The position numbers and the translations under genes were made by a program. From the NCBI GenBank assembly GCA_002071385.1, contig MWFB01000007.1, positions 24,852-88,851 on the forward strand: a stretch of DNA of 64,000 bases, in the 5' to 3' direction. Positions 1 through 8,245 of the stretch are shown here, one piece after another (the first letter of the stretch is position 1; each line of letters starts with the position of its first letter). Below the pieces are notes generated by a model. The model searched no databases. It saw nothing but the letters and a program-made list of their open reading frames with translations, and was not told where the DNA came from. This stretch comes from Bacteroidetes bacterium ADurb.Bin013. Its GTDB lineage: Bacteria; Bacteroidota; Bacteroidia; Bacteroidales; UBA932.

Positions 1-2
1 AT

Positions 3-485
3 AGTGAACCCTTCAGTGTAACCAGGGAGTTCCTTGAGCAGTTGACCGCGCACAGGGGACCTGTGGTTTCTGTTGGAACCACTTCATGCCGTTGCCTGGA
101 GAGCCTCTATTACCTGGGGCTGCAGGCAGCAGGGGGCAAGACACCCTCTTTTGTGGGTCAGTGGGAGCCGTATGTAACTTCCTCCGGGATGCCTTACAGG
201 GAATCACTGGGGTATTTGCGTGCCTATATGGACAGGGTGCAAAAAGATATTTTGGATGCATCAACGCAGATAATAATTGCTCCTTCCTACAGGTTCCTGA
301 CAACCGATATTCTTATCACAAATTACCACCAGCCGAACTCTACTTTGCTCTTGCTGGTGGCAGCCCTGACAGGGGAGGATTGGAGGGTGATCTATGACCA
401 TGCACTGGCCGGAAACTACCGTTTTCTTAGTTATGGAGACTCGAGTGTGCTATTTAATCCAGAACACAGAATATCAAATAAATAA
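3..485 (+). CDS. queA: S-adenosylmethionine:tRNA ribosyltransferase-isomerase, 3' part
   Basis: The gene enters from the left edge and only its C-terminal ~160 residues are present; frame 3 is open from base 3 to the TAA at 483-485. QueA transfers and isomerises the ribose of SAM onto 7-aminomethyl-7-deazaguanine in tRNA, giving epoxyqueuosine. The piece shows the family's C-terminal signature: a [17 protein letters not shown] stretch (the TNFHLPxSTLLMLVSAF motif of QueA) and the terminal [13 protein letters not shown] block. A second queuosine gene, queH, lies about 15 kb away but is not linked in an operon. It converges on the antiporter gene across a 50-bp AT-rich spacer. Family assignment is firm; the start lies outside the window. 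Confidence 0.9.
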   Translation, partial: SEPFSVTREFLEQLTAHRGPVVSVGTTSCRCLESLYYLGLQAAGGKTPSFVGQWEPYVTSSGMPYRESLGYLRAYMDRVQKDILDASTQIIIAPSYRFLTTDILITNYHQPNSTLLLLVAALTGEDWRVIYDHALAGNYRFLSYGDSSVLFNPEHRISNK

Positions 486-492
486 GGCGACA

Positions 493-531
493 TATAACAA
501 ACGTGTTATACTATATAACATATTTGTTATA
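493..531. repeat. Four phased, alternating TATAACA heptamers
   Basis: The 50-bp spacer between the convergent queA and antiporter genes holds four copies of TATAACA in alternating orientation: + at 493-499, - at 504-510, + at 514-520, - at 525-531. Repeat starts are 11, 10 and 11 bp apart, close to one helical turn. Outer arms 492-501 and 523-532 also form a perfect 10-bp inverted repeat. It could be an AT-rich bidirectional transcription end or a protein-binding array; the sequence alone does not decide. Confidence 0.6.
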
Positions 532-535
532 TATA

Positions 536-2029
536 TCAGATATCTGAATCCATACCTAGTTTTCCGTATGTTTCCCTTAATGCCTTCTCATCATCTGAAA
601 TAATGAGCAGTTTATCCCCGATATGAATCTCTGTTCCACCCCTGGGAATGAAAAAAGAATCACCTCTTTTAACCATTACAACCAGGGTTTTGTCGGGTAG
701 CGGAATGTCCGTCATCCTGCTCCCGAAACGCAGGCTTTCCTGGGTGACGACAACCTCGCTCATGGCAGATTTTATGTCCTCGGAAAACTCCATTTCGAAC
801 TCGGATCTGCGGGCGATTTTCTGCGGGATGGATACATGAAGTTTTTTAGCAATCCAGGGTATGGAAGTACCCTGGACCAGAAGGGAAAGTATGGTTATGA
901 AAAAGACTATGTTGAAAAGGATGCTTGCCTCGGCAATCCCGCTTACCAGTGGATAAGTGGCGAAAATTATGGGCACTGCGCCCCTGAGTCCTACCCAGCT
1001 TGTAAAAATCCTTGAGTTGGTAGTCATCATGCGAAACGGGAAAAGCGATAACAAAACGGCAATGGGGCGGGCCAGCACGATCATGAAGATACCAATTAGC
1101 AAACCCACACCTGCTATGGGCCAAAGTTCTGAAGGATTGACCAGCAATCCCAGGGCCAGGAACATGATGATCTGAGAGAGCCAGGATAGACCGTCAAAGA
1201 AGTTCATGACGTTTCTCTTCTGCAGGAAACGCGAATTGCCAATCACAAGTCCTCCTATGTAAACGGCAAGGAAGCCGTTTCCCTTTATCAGGTCTGCAAA
1301 GGCAAAGATAAAGAAACAGAAGGCCAGTATTAGAATGGGGTAGAGGGAGTCGTTTCCGATGTTGAATTTTCTCATCAGGTAAGCACATAGCTTCCCCAGC
1401 AGGTAGCCTGCAAGACCTCCTGTGATCATCTGGTAGAAAAACAACAATACAACTTGCCAGATCCTGAGACCTTCCGTGGTCATGATCACCTGGATCATAG
1501 TGATGGTAAGCATATAGGCCATGGGATCGTTGCTCCCGCTTTCCAGTTCAAGAAGAGGCCTGAGGTTGTGTTTGAGTTTCAGTCCTTTTGACCTCAATAT
1601 GGCAAATACCGAGGCGGAATCGGTAGAGGACATGATGCTTCCCAGAAGCAGACATACTGGAAATGACAGGTTGAAGCCCGGGATGAGTAACGTAAGTCCG
1701 TAAATGAACAAACTGGTCAGGATGGCTGTGAGCAACACTCCAAAAGTGGCAAGAATGATTCCTTGTCTTGCTATGGGTTTGATCTCCTGGTATTTGGTAT
1801 CCATACCTCCCGAAAACAGAATGATACTCAATGCCACAACGCCTATGAACTGTGCAGTTTTCGGATTGGAAAACTGGAGTCCCAGGCCTTCACTTCCAAA
1901 TATCATTCCCACTACCAGGAACAATAAAAGGGTGGGGACCCCGAATCTGTAGCCGGTTTTTCCCGCCAGTAAACTAAAGAATAGTAATAAGGATCCTATC
2001 AGAAGAAAGTTCTCGACAGTTATTATCAT
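536..2029 (-). CDS. Potassium/proton (or Na+/H+) antiporter, CPA1 type with RCK C-domain
   Basis: 497-residue inner-membrane cation/proton antiporter of the NhaP2/CvrA group. The N-terminal ~400 residues are a string of hydrophobic segments carrying an ESGSNDP motif near residues 163-169; this acidic ND motif is the ion-translocating site in CPA1 exchangers. The last ~70 residues resemble an RCK/TrkA-C regulatory domain (beta-rich, ending in a GDKLLIIS-type stretch), as in NhaP2-type K+/H+ antiporters that respond to cytoplasmic ligands. The start ATG at 2029 directly precedes the first membrane segment. The gene stands alone, divergent from the lysine operon, with its own probable -7 box at 2047-2054. 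Substrate ion (K+ or Na+) cannot be read from the sequence. Confidence 0.88.
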   Translation of the reverse strand: MIITVENFLLIGSLLLFFSLLAGKTGYRFGVPTLLLFLVVGMIFGSEGLGLQFSNPKTAQFIGVVALSIILFSGGMDTKYQEIKPIARQGIILATFGVLLTAILTSLFIYGLTLLIPGFNLSFPVCLLLGSIMSSTDSASVFAILRSKGLKLKHNLRPLLELESGSNDPMAYMLTITMIQVIMTTEGLRIWQVVLLFFYQMITGGLAGYLLGKLCAYLMRKFNIGNDSLYPILILAFCFFIFAFADLIKGNGFLAVYIGGLVIGNSRFLQKRNVMNFFDGLSWLSQIIMFLALGLLVNPSELWPIAGVGLLIGIFMIVLARPIAVLLSLFPFRMMTTNSRIFTSWVGLRGAVPIIFATYPLVSGIAEASILFNIVFFITILSLLVQGTSIPWIAKKLHVSIPQKIARRSEFEMEFSEDIKSAMSEVVVTQESLRFGSRMTDIPLPDKTLVVMVKRGDSFFIPRGGTEIHIGDKLLIISDDEKALRETYGKLGMDSDI

Positions 2030-2046
2030 TATGGAGGTTTTGCTTA

Positions 2047-2054
2047 CAAAAATA
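2047..2054 (-). promoter_or_regulatory. Putative -7 box of the antiporter gene
   Basis: On the minus strand TATTTTTG matches the Bacteroidota -7 consensus TAnnTTTG, 18 bp upstream of the antiporter ATG. No clear -33 TTTG lies at the usual distance, so this is a moderate call. Confidence 0.4.
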
Positions 2055-2061
2055 AGACATT

Positions 2062-2096
2062 TTTGTCAAGAAATTCGTAATTTATCGTTATATTTG
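2062..2096 (+). promoter_or_regulatory. Putative promoter of the lysine-fermentation operon
   Basis: TATATTTG at 2089-2096 fits the Bacteroidota -7 consensus TAnnTTTG, and TTTG at 2062-2065 could be the -33 element; the 23-bp spacer is slightly longer than usual. It predicts a leader of roughly 25 nt before the ATG at 2126. The next gap that could hold another promoter before the thiolase is at most about 35 bp, so the whole operon probably starts here. Confidence 0.5.
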
Positions 2097-2125
2097 CCGA
2101 TTCAATTTTAATTTTTCAATCTGTT

Positions 2126-2773
2126 ATGAGCAAACAAATTTCCTTGCAGGAAGCTGTATCTTTCATAAAATCCGGCATGACCATCATGGTTGGCGGTTTT
2201 CTTGGTTTGGGCAGTCCTCAGCGCATACTGGACGCTCTCCTGGAAACAGACGTTAAAGACCTGACTATCATTACCAACGACACAGGATTTCCAGACAAGG
2301 GTCCGGGAAAACTGATAGCCCGACACAGGGTATCAAAGGTCATAACCAGCCATATAGGAACAAATCCTGCTACCGGGGAACAATACCATTCCGGTGAACT
2401 GCAGGTCATTTTTGTGCCACAGGGAACGCTTATTGAACAGATACGCTGCGCAGGTGCAGGGCTGGGAGGGATTCTTACCCCTACAGGACTTGGTACCATA
2501 GTGGCAGAAGGAAAAGACATAATCAACGTGGATGGGAAAGATTACCTGCTGGAAAAACCCCTTAAGGCCGACATAGCCCTCATAGGCGCCAGCATGGCCG
2601 ATGAAGAGGGAAACCTTTATTTCAGAGGCACTTCAAGGAATTTCAATGTAATGATGGCCATGGCTGCCGATCTTGTAATTGCAGACCCCAAGGAAATTGT
2701 CAAAACAGGAGATATCCTGCCTGAAAATGTGCATACACAATCCATATTTGTGAACTATATCGTAGGTAAATAA
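2126..2773 (+). CDS. atoD: Acyl-CoA:acetoacetate CoA-transferase, subunit A
   Basis: 215 residues, the size of the alpha subunit of heteromeric family I CoA-transferases (AtoD/CtfA/ScoA). It carries the glycine-rich GGFLGLGSPQRILDAL region near residue 23 and the conserved ITNDTG and GTNPATG stretches. Together with the catalytic-Glu subunit B at 12022-12675 it should move CoA onto the acetoacetate released by Kce, giving acetoacetyl-CoA. Oddly, the two subunits, usually adjacent, sit at opposite ends of the operon with nine genes between them. First gene of the lysine operon; the kat gene starts 24 bp downstream. Family is certain; the CoA donor (acetyl-CoA or butyryl-CoA) is inference. Confidence 0.9.
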   Translation: MSKQISLQEAVSFIKSGMTIMVGGFLGLGSPQRILDALLETDVKDLTIITNDTGFPDKGPGKLIARHRVSKVITSHIGTNPATGEQYHSGELQVIFVPQGTLIEQIRCAGAGLGGILTPTGLGTIVAEGKDIINVDGKDYLLEKPLKADIALIGASMADEEGNLYFRGTSRNFNVMMAMAADLVIADPKEIVKTGDILPENVHTQSIFVNYIVGK

Positions 2774-2797
2774 TCATAACATATAAATCAGATCATC

Positions 2798-4042
2798 ATG
2801 TCAAAAAAACTGAAGCTGGAGATTTCCGATAATATGTATCAGAAAGCCCTAAAGATCATTCCCGGTGCTATAGCCGGAATCCGTCGTCCTTATAACTTCG
2901 TGCCTGGTGAATATCCCATATATTTCGATCATGCAAAAGGAGGAAGGGTTACCGACGTTGACGGAAACGAATACATAGACATGCTTTGTGCCTATGGTCC
3001 CATTATTATAGGACACCGTGAAGAAGAGATAGACAATGCAGTTATTGAGCAAATACAGAACAAAGGTTTCTGTTTTTCCCTCACACAACCTATACAAAAC
3101 AAATTGGCAGAAAAGCTCATTGAACTGATACCTTCGGCCGAGATGGCATCTTTTGTGAAAACCGGATCGGACGCAACATCGGTTGCCATCAGGGTTGCAC
3201 GGGCAAGCACGGAAAGAGTAAAGGTGATCCGCTGTGGTTATCATGGCTGGCACGACTGGTGTGTGGAAGTCAAGGGAGGTATACCCAGGAAACTATGGGA
3301 AGATGTCTATGAATTCCATTACAACGAGCTGGACGAGCTGGAGGATCTGATGAAGCAGCATGGAGACGAAACGGCCGCTATCATCATCACACCGGTTGGG
3401 CACCCTATGGCCGAGAAGGTTCAAATGCCCAAACCCGGTTTTCTGGAGGGCGTGCGTGCGCTGGCCGACAAATACGGCACCGTGCTTGTGTTTGACGAAA
3501 TCCGTAGCGGTTTCCGCTATGATCTGGGTGGCGCCCAGAAATTGTTCGGTGTCACCCCCGACCTTTCAGTCTTTGGCAAGGCCATGGCAAACGGATATCC
3601 CATTGGAGCTGTCGTTGGAAAGGAAAAGTACATGAAAGTGCTGGCAGATAAGGTGTTCCTTTCATCCACATTCTTTCCTAACAGCCTGGAACAGGTGGCA
3701 GCCCTCAAGACAATAGAGATCCTTGAAAGGGATAACATCCTGGATAAAGTGAAAGCAAAGGGAGAGTTGTTCGGTAAGCGGCTACAAGAGATCGTCAGGG
3801 ATGTGCCTTATGATGTGGAAGTGTCCGGGATACCCCTGATGCCCTTCATCACATTTAAAAAGGATGCCGACAACCTGTACAAGAAACTCCGTCCCGGCTT
3901 CTATACGGAACTTATCAGGCGCGGTGTATTCCTGCAGCCTTACCACCACGGATATGTAGCATACCGTCATACCGATGAAGACATTATTTACGCAGCGGAC
4001 ATGGTTGCAGAATCATTCGCTGAGCTGAAAAAATACATCTAG
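2798..4042 (+). CDS. kat: Class III aminotransferase, probable 3-aminobutyryl-CoA (acyl-CoA beta-) transaminase
   Basis: 414-residue PLP enzyme resembling glutamate-1-semialdehyde aminomutase (HemL) by fold: GSDATSVAIRVAR near residue 123, the VFDEIRSGFR block near 232 (Asp holds the PLP ring nitrogen), and Lys in FGKAMANGYPIG near 260 (Schiff-base lysine). Its place between CoA-transferase A and kce argues strongly against heme synthesis. An acyl-CoA beta-transaminase converting 3-aminobutyryl-CoA plus 2-oxoglutarate to acetoacetyl-CoA plus glutamate has been described from lysine-fermentation clusters of anaerobic-digester bacteria (EC 2.6.1.111), where it replaces the ammonia lyase Kal. 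No kal-like gene (a ~130-residue hotdog protein) occurs in this operon, fitting that route. Substrate is inferred from context and family, not seen directly. Confidence 0.82.
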   Translation: MSKKLKLEISDNMYQKALKIIPGAIAGIRRPYNFVPGEYPIYFDHAKGGRVTDVDGNEYIDMLCAYGPIIIGHREEEIDNAVIEQIQNKGFCFSLTQPIQNKLAEKLIELIPSAEMASFVKTGSDATSVAIRVARASTERVKVIRCGYHGWHDWCVEVKGGIPRKLWEDVYEFHYNELDELEDLMKQHGDETAAIIITPVGHPMAEKVQMPKPGFLEGVRALADKYGTVLVFDEIRSGFRYDLGGAQKLFGVTPDLSVFGKAMANGYPIGAVVGKEKYMKVLADKVFLSSTFFPNSLEQVAALKTIEILERDNILDKVKAKGELFGKRLQEIVRDVPYDVEVSGIPLMPFITFKKDADNLYKKLRPGFYTELIRRGVFLQPYHHGYVAYRHTDEDIIYAADMVAESFAELKKYI

Positions 4043-4059
4043 CAAAATATCGACCTGTC

Positions 4060-4887
4060 ATGGAAAAATTGATCATTACCGCCGCAATATGTGGCGCCGA
4101 AGTCCTAAAGGAACACAATCCCGCAGTCCCATACACTGTCGAGGAATGCGTCCGGGAAGCCCTTACGGCCTACCAGGCCGGTGCGAGCATGATCCATCTG
4201 CACGTCCGTTACGATGACGGTACGCCCACTCAGGACAAGGAACGTTTTCGTGTGGTGATGGAGGCCATTGCAAAAGCATGTCCCGGAGTGATCATCCAGC
4301 CTTCCACGGGAGGAGCAGTGGGCATGACCAATGATGAACGGTTGCAGGCCACTGAACTGAACCCTGAAATGGCAACACTGGATTGCGGAACGCTCAATTT
4401 CGGCGGGGATGAGATTTTTCAAAACACAGAAAATACGATCAAGTACTTCGGTCAACGCATGATTGAGCGGGGGATCAAACCCGAGCTGGAAGTATTTGAC
4501 AAGAGCATGATTGAAATGGCACTGCGTCTTCACAAAAAGGGCTATATCCTGAGCCCCATGCATTTTGACTTTGTCATGGGAGTCAACGGGGGAATAGGCG
4601 GTTCCCTAAGAGACTTTTTATTCCTGCGCGGAAGCATACCTTCAGACGCCACATACACGGTAGCCGGGCTGGGTCGCTTTGAAATGCCCCTGGCAGCGGC
4701 TGCCATCATTGACGGGGGCCACGTAAGGGTGGGTTTTGAGGATAACGTTTTCCTGTCCAAAGGCGTTCTGGCCAAATCCAACGGGGAGCTGGTGGCCAAG
4801 GTCGTACGTATGGCCGTGGAACTGGGAAGGGAAATCGCAACACCATCTGAAGCACGTCAGATTCTTGGCCTGCCAAAAAGAAAATGA
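4060..4887 (+). CDS. kce: 3-keto-5-aminohexanoate cleavage enzyme
   Basis: 275-residue BKACE (DUF849) family protein with a TIM-barrel fold. It condenses 3-keto-5-aminohexanoate with acetyl-CoA and cleaves it to acetoacetate and 3-aminobutyryl-CoA. The zinc ligands are visible: His46 and His48 in MIHLHVR, and Glu227 in VGFEDN, with an Arg four residues before it (Arg223) in the position of the substrate-binding Arg of characterised Kce. Full length for the family. It lies 17 bp after kat and 35 bp before kdd, so the enzyme that makes 3-aminobutyryl-CoA is flanked by those that make its substrate and use its product. Confidence 0.95.
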   Translation: MEKLIITAAICGAEVLKEHNPAVPYTVEECVREALTAYQAGASMIHLHVRYDDGTPTQDKERFRVVMEAIAKACPGVIIQPSTGGAVGMTNDERLQATELNPEMATLDCGTLNFGGDEIFQNTENTIKYFGQRMIERGIKPELEVFDKSMIEMALRLHKKGYILSPMHFDFVMGVNGGIGGSLRDFLFLRGSIPSDATYTVAGLGRFEMPLAAAAIIDGGHVRVGFEDNVFLSKGVLAKSNGELVAKVVRMAVELGREIATPSEARQILGLPKRK

Positions 4888-4922
4888 GCTAAGAATATCA
4901 TTAATTTATCACCATCATATCT

Positions 4923-5966
4923 ATGAAAAAAGGAAACAAATATGGTCTCCACAGGGTAATTGAGCCCAAAGGCGTCCTTCCACAGCCGGCAAACAAGCTG
5001 GACAACAATATGGACGAGATCTACGACAATGAGATCCTGATAGATGTCAGGACCCTTAATGTTGACTCGGCAAGTTTTACCCAGATTGAGGAGCAGGCCG
5101 GAGGCGACAAGGCCGAAATTGCCCGGATCATGCTCGATATTGTTGCCAAACAAGGCAAGCACAGGAATCCGGTAACCGGATCGGGGGGAATGTTGCTGGG
5201 AGTGGTGGAGAAAATCGGAGAAGCGCTGGAGGGTAAAATCGACCTGAAAGTGGGGGATAAGATCGCCACATTGGTTTCTCTTTCCCTTACCCCGCTCCGT
5301 ATTGATAAGATAAAAGACATCCGTCCCGACATAGATCAGGTGGATATCGACGGGAAAGCCATTCTTTTCGAGAGCGGCATATATGCCAAGATACCGGATG
5401 ATATGCCCGAGACACTTGCGCTTTCTGCCCTTGATGTGGCAGGAGCTCCTGCGCAGACAGCCAAACTGGTGAAGCCTGGTGATACAGTGCTCATTATAGG
5501 GGCAGGCGGGAAATCGGGCATGCTATGCAGCTATGAAGCCAGGAAAAGGGCAGGGGTTACGGGTAAAGTGATTGGCCTCTGCCACAGTGAACGCTCTACC
5601 AAACGTATGCAGGACCTGGGTTTTTGCGATCACGTGTTTTCAGCCGATGCCACGCAGCCGGTAGCCGTTCTGGAAAAGATCCAGGAGCTTACAAAAGGGC
5701 AGTTATGTGATATAACCATCAACAATGTGAACATTCCCGATACCGAGATGACTTCCATCCTCTGTACCAAAGATACCGGGATTGTTTACTTTTTCTCCAT
5801 GGCGACCAGTTTCACGAAAGCGGCGCTTGGGGCAGAAGGAGTCGGTTCCGATGTCACCATGATTGTAGGAAACGGTTATACGAAAGGTCACGCAGAGATC
5901 ACCCTGCAGTTGCTCAGGGAAAGTGAAAAGCTCCGCAAGATCTTTACAGAACTTTACGCATCATAA
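4923..5966 (+). CDS. kdd: L-erythro-3,5-diaminohexanoate dehydrogenase
   Basis: 347 residues. Oxidatively deaminates 3,5-diaminohexanoate to 3-keto-5-aminohexanoate with NAD(P)+, releasing ammonia. The N-terminal part (to ~residue 165) is a GroES-like domain as in medium-chain dehydrogenases; a Rossmann nucleotide-binding motif IGAGGKSG follows near residues 192-199. The usual zinc-ligand pattern of alcohol dehydrogenases is not obvious, as expected for Kdd. Position between kce and kamA is the common arrangement in lysine fermenters. Start at ATG 4923; the TAA ends 10 bp before the kamA start. Confidence 0.93.
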   Translation: MKKGNKYGLHRVIEPKGVLPQPANKLDNNMDEIYDNEILIDVRTLNVDSASFTQIEEQAGGDKAEIARIMLDIVAKQGKHRNPVTGSGGMLLGVVEKIGEALEGKIDLKVGDKIATLVSLSLTPLRIDKIKDIRPDIDQVDIDGKAILFESGIYAKIPDDMPETLALSALDVAGAPAQTAKLVKPGDTVLIIGAGGKSGMLCSYEARKRAGVTGKVIGLCHSERSTKRMQDLGFCDHVFSADATQPVAVLEKIQELTKGQLCDITINNVNIPDTEMTSILCTKDTGIVYFFSMATSFTKAALGAEGVGSDVTMIVGNGYTKGHAEITLQLLRESEKLRKIFTELYAS

Positions 5967-5976
5967 TTTTACGCAG

Positions 5977-7224
5977 ATGAAAGAATCAAGAAGAAAACAG
6001 CTGTTTCCCGATGTTACGGACCAGGAATGGGATGACTGGAAGTGGCAGGTCCGAAACCGTATAGTCAACCTTGAACAGCTCAGGAAATATATCAGCCTGA
6101 CCCCGGAAGAGGAAGAAGGTGTCCAGGAGTCCCTGAAAATGCTCCGCATGGCTATAACGCCTTATTACCTGAGCCTGATTGATCCTGATGATCCTGATTG
6201 TCCCATAAGGAAGCAGGCCATTCCTACAAAAAAGGAAACATACCGTTCCCCTGCAGACCTGCTGGATCCGCTGCATGAAGACGAAGATTCACCGGTACCC
6301 GGCCTGACACACAGGTATCCCGACAGGGTCCTGTTCCTGGTCACCGACCAGTGTTCCATGTATTGCCGTCATTGCACAAGACGTCGCTTTGCCGGACAGA
6401 AGGATCACGAAGCATCCGGTGACAGGATCCAGGAGTGCATCAATTATATTGCGCGTACACCCCAGGTAAGGGATGTCCTGCTCTCCGGAGGGGATCCGCT
6501 GACCATGAGCGATGGCCGTCTTGAATCTATCATTGCCCGCTTAAGGGAGATCCCGCATGTGGAGATCATTCGGATTGGCACACGAACACCGGTCGTTTGC
6601 CCGCAAAGGATCACTCCGGAGCTGATGGCAATGCTCCGCAAATACCATCCTATTTGGATCAATACGCATTTCAACCATCCCAACGAGATAACCGAAAAAT
6701 CCAGGGCTGCCTGCGAGATGATGGCAGATGCCGGTATACCAGTTGGGAACCAGAGTGTCTTGCTGCGTGGAGTGAATGATTGCGTTCATATTATGAAAGA
6801 ACTGGTTCACAAGCTGGTACTCATCCGTGTCCGTCCTTACTATATTTACCAGTGTGACTTGTCCATGGGTCTGGAACATTTCAGAACCCCGGTTTCCAAG
6901 GGGATAGAGATAATTGAGGGATTACGCGGACATACTTCCGGCTATGCGGTTCCGACTTTTGTGGTGGATGCTCCGGGAGGAGGAGGAAAGATCCCGGTAA
7001 TGCCAACGTATGTGATCAGTCATGCTCCGGGTCGTATGGTGCTGCGCAATTACGAGGGTGTTATCACTACATACACAGAACCATCTGACTATAAGAACTA
7101 TTGCGATTGCATTAAATGCAGGGAAAAAGAGAGCCTGGAAGGGGTCTCGGGTATACTGCAAGGTCAGAAGCTATCCCTTGAACCGTCTAATCTTGCAAGA
7201 AAAGAACGAAATCACAAGAAATGA
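5977..7224 (+). CDS. kamA: Lysine 2,3-aminomutase
   Basis: 415 residues, the length of clostridial KamA (416). Radical SAM/PLP enzyme interconverting L-lysine and L-beta-lysine (3,6-diaminohexanoate), the first step of the pathway. The CxxxCxxC cluster motif is at Cys126/Cys130/Cys133 (CSMYCRHC). PGGGGKIP carries the PLP lysine, and a C-terminal CDCIKC supplies the structural zinc cysteines. I chose the ATG at 5977 rather than an in-frame ATG at 5923, because the longer form would overlap kdd by 44 bp and exceed family length. kamB follows after 4 bp. Confidence 0.95.
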   Translation: MKESRRKQLFPDVTDQEWDDWKWQVRNRIVNLEQLRKYISLTPEEEEGVQESLKMLRMAITPYYLSLIDPDDPDCPIRKQAIPTKKETYRSPADLLDPLHEDEDSPVPGLTHRYPDRVLFLVTDQCSMYCRHCTRRRFAGQKDHEASGDRIQECINYIARTPQVRDVLLSGGDPLTMSDGRLESIIARLREIPHVEIIRIGTRTPVVCPQRITPELMAMLRKYHPIWINTHFNHPNEITEKSRAACEMMADAGIPVGNQSVLLRGVNDCVHIMKELVHKLVLIRVRPYYIYQCDLSMGLEHFRTPVSKGIEIIEGLRGHTSGYAVPTFVVDAPGGGGKIPVMPTYVISHAPGRMVLRNYEGVITTYTEPSDYKNYCDCIKCREKESLEGVSGILQGQKLSLEPSNLARKERNHKK

Positions 7225-7228
7225 TTAA

Positions 7229-8245
7229 ATGCCTTTTGTAGATCAGATAGTCCGTTACGGCAGCCTTTCGGTCGTGGGTTTGGGGAAAAATACCGGAAAG
7301 ACAGAATGTCTCAGGTATGTATTGAGACGGTTATCTGAAATGCAGAAAGTGGTGGCTGTCACATCCATAGGTGTTGATGGAGAGAGGATCGACCAGGTCA
7401 CTAATACGGCCAAGCCTGAAATATGCCTGGAAAAGGGTATGTACTTCACTACCGCTGCTTCCTATTACCTGAACAAACGCTTTACGGCAGAGATCTGCCA
7501 GGTGGAAGAATTCCAGACTGTATTGGGCAAGATGGTCACAGCCAGGGCGCTGGAAAGGGGGAAAATGATCCTGGCAGGTCCTTCCGACACTGGTTCCCTG
7601 CAGGAATGGGTCAGGAAGATGCCTGAAAGATTCCCTGTTGATGTGTGTCTTGTCGACGGGGCCATATCACGTCTGAGCCCGGCATCCCCCGTTGTAACCG
7701 GGTCAATGGTTTTGGCCACAGGAGCGGCTTATTCGCATGATATGAAAGCCCTTGCAGAAAGGACACGTTATGTGTATGATACCATATGCCTGCCTGCCGC
7801 ACCCCTGGACATAGTACACAAACTGGCACATGTCACCAACGGGATAAGGGCAATTACTCCCGGGGGAGAAGTGACCAATCCGGATGTGGGACAGGCTTTG
7901 CTTCCGGAGCAGATCAGACAGGTGATTGAAAAGTGCGGTAACAGGCTGTATGTTCCGGGGGTAGTAAGCAATTTGCTGCTGAAAGCCCTGGGAGAAAAAA
8001 AGGATGTAAGCAGCATAGAATTGTATATCAGGGATTTTTCCCGGATTTTTGCAGAACCGCGTGTTTATTACACGTTTCTCCGGAAAGGAGGGCGGATCTT
8101 CCAGCTTTTCACTACCCATTTGCTGGCTGTCTGCGTGAATCCTGTCTCCCCTGAAGGATACCGGTTTCATTCTGAGGATCTTGTTGACAGGATACAGCAG
8201 GCAATTGGGGTGCCCGTTTACGATATAAAAAAGATTGAAACATGA
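7229..8245 (+). CDS. kamB: KamB, P-loop protein of lysine fermentation operons
   Basis: 338 residues. It has a Walker A motif, GLGKNTGKT at residues 17-25, in the usual place after a first beta-strand, so it should bind a nucleotide; otherwise no enzymatic signature was recognised. Genes of this kind occur between kamA and the MutS-like kamC in lysine fermenters such as Fusobacterium and Porphyromonas. It overlaps kamC by 4 nt (ATGA), and kamC overlaps kamD in the same way, so the two are probably made together with the adenosylcobalamin-dependent lysine 5,6-aminomutase. A role in reactivating or loading that aminomutase is an inference; nothing in the sequence proves it. Confidence 0.85.
   Translation: MPFVDQIVRYGSLSVVGLGKNTGKTECLRYVLRRLSEMQKVVAVTSIGVDGERIDQVTNTAKPEICLEKGMYFTTAASYYLNKRFTAEICQVEEFQTVLGKMVTARALERGKMILAGPSDTGSLQEWVRKMPERFPVDVCLVDGAISRLSPASPVVTGSMVLATGAAYSHDMKALAERTRYVYDTICLPAAPLDIVHKLAHVTNGIRAITPGGEVTNPDVGQALLPEQIRQVIEKCGNRLYVPGVVSNLLLKALGEKKDVSSIELYIRDFSRIFAEPRVYYTFLRKGGRIFQLFTTHLLAVCVNPVSPEGYRFHSEDLVDRIQQAIGVPVYDIKKIET

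Noticed and set aside
2798..4042. Glutamate-1-semialdehyde aminomutase (heme synthesis)
   Set aside because: The fold matches, but it sits between CoA-transferase and kce in a lysine operon lacking kal; acyl-CoA transaminase explains the context better.
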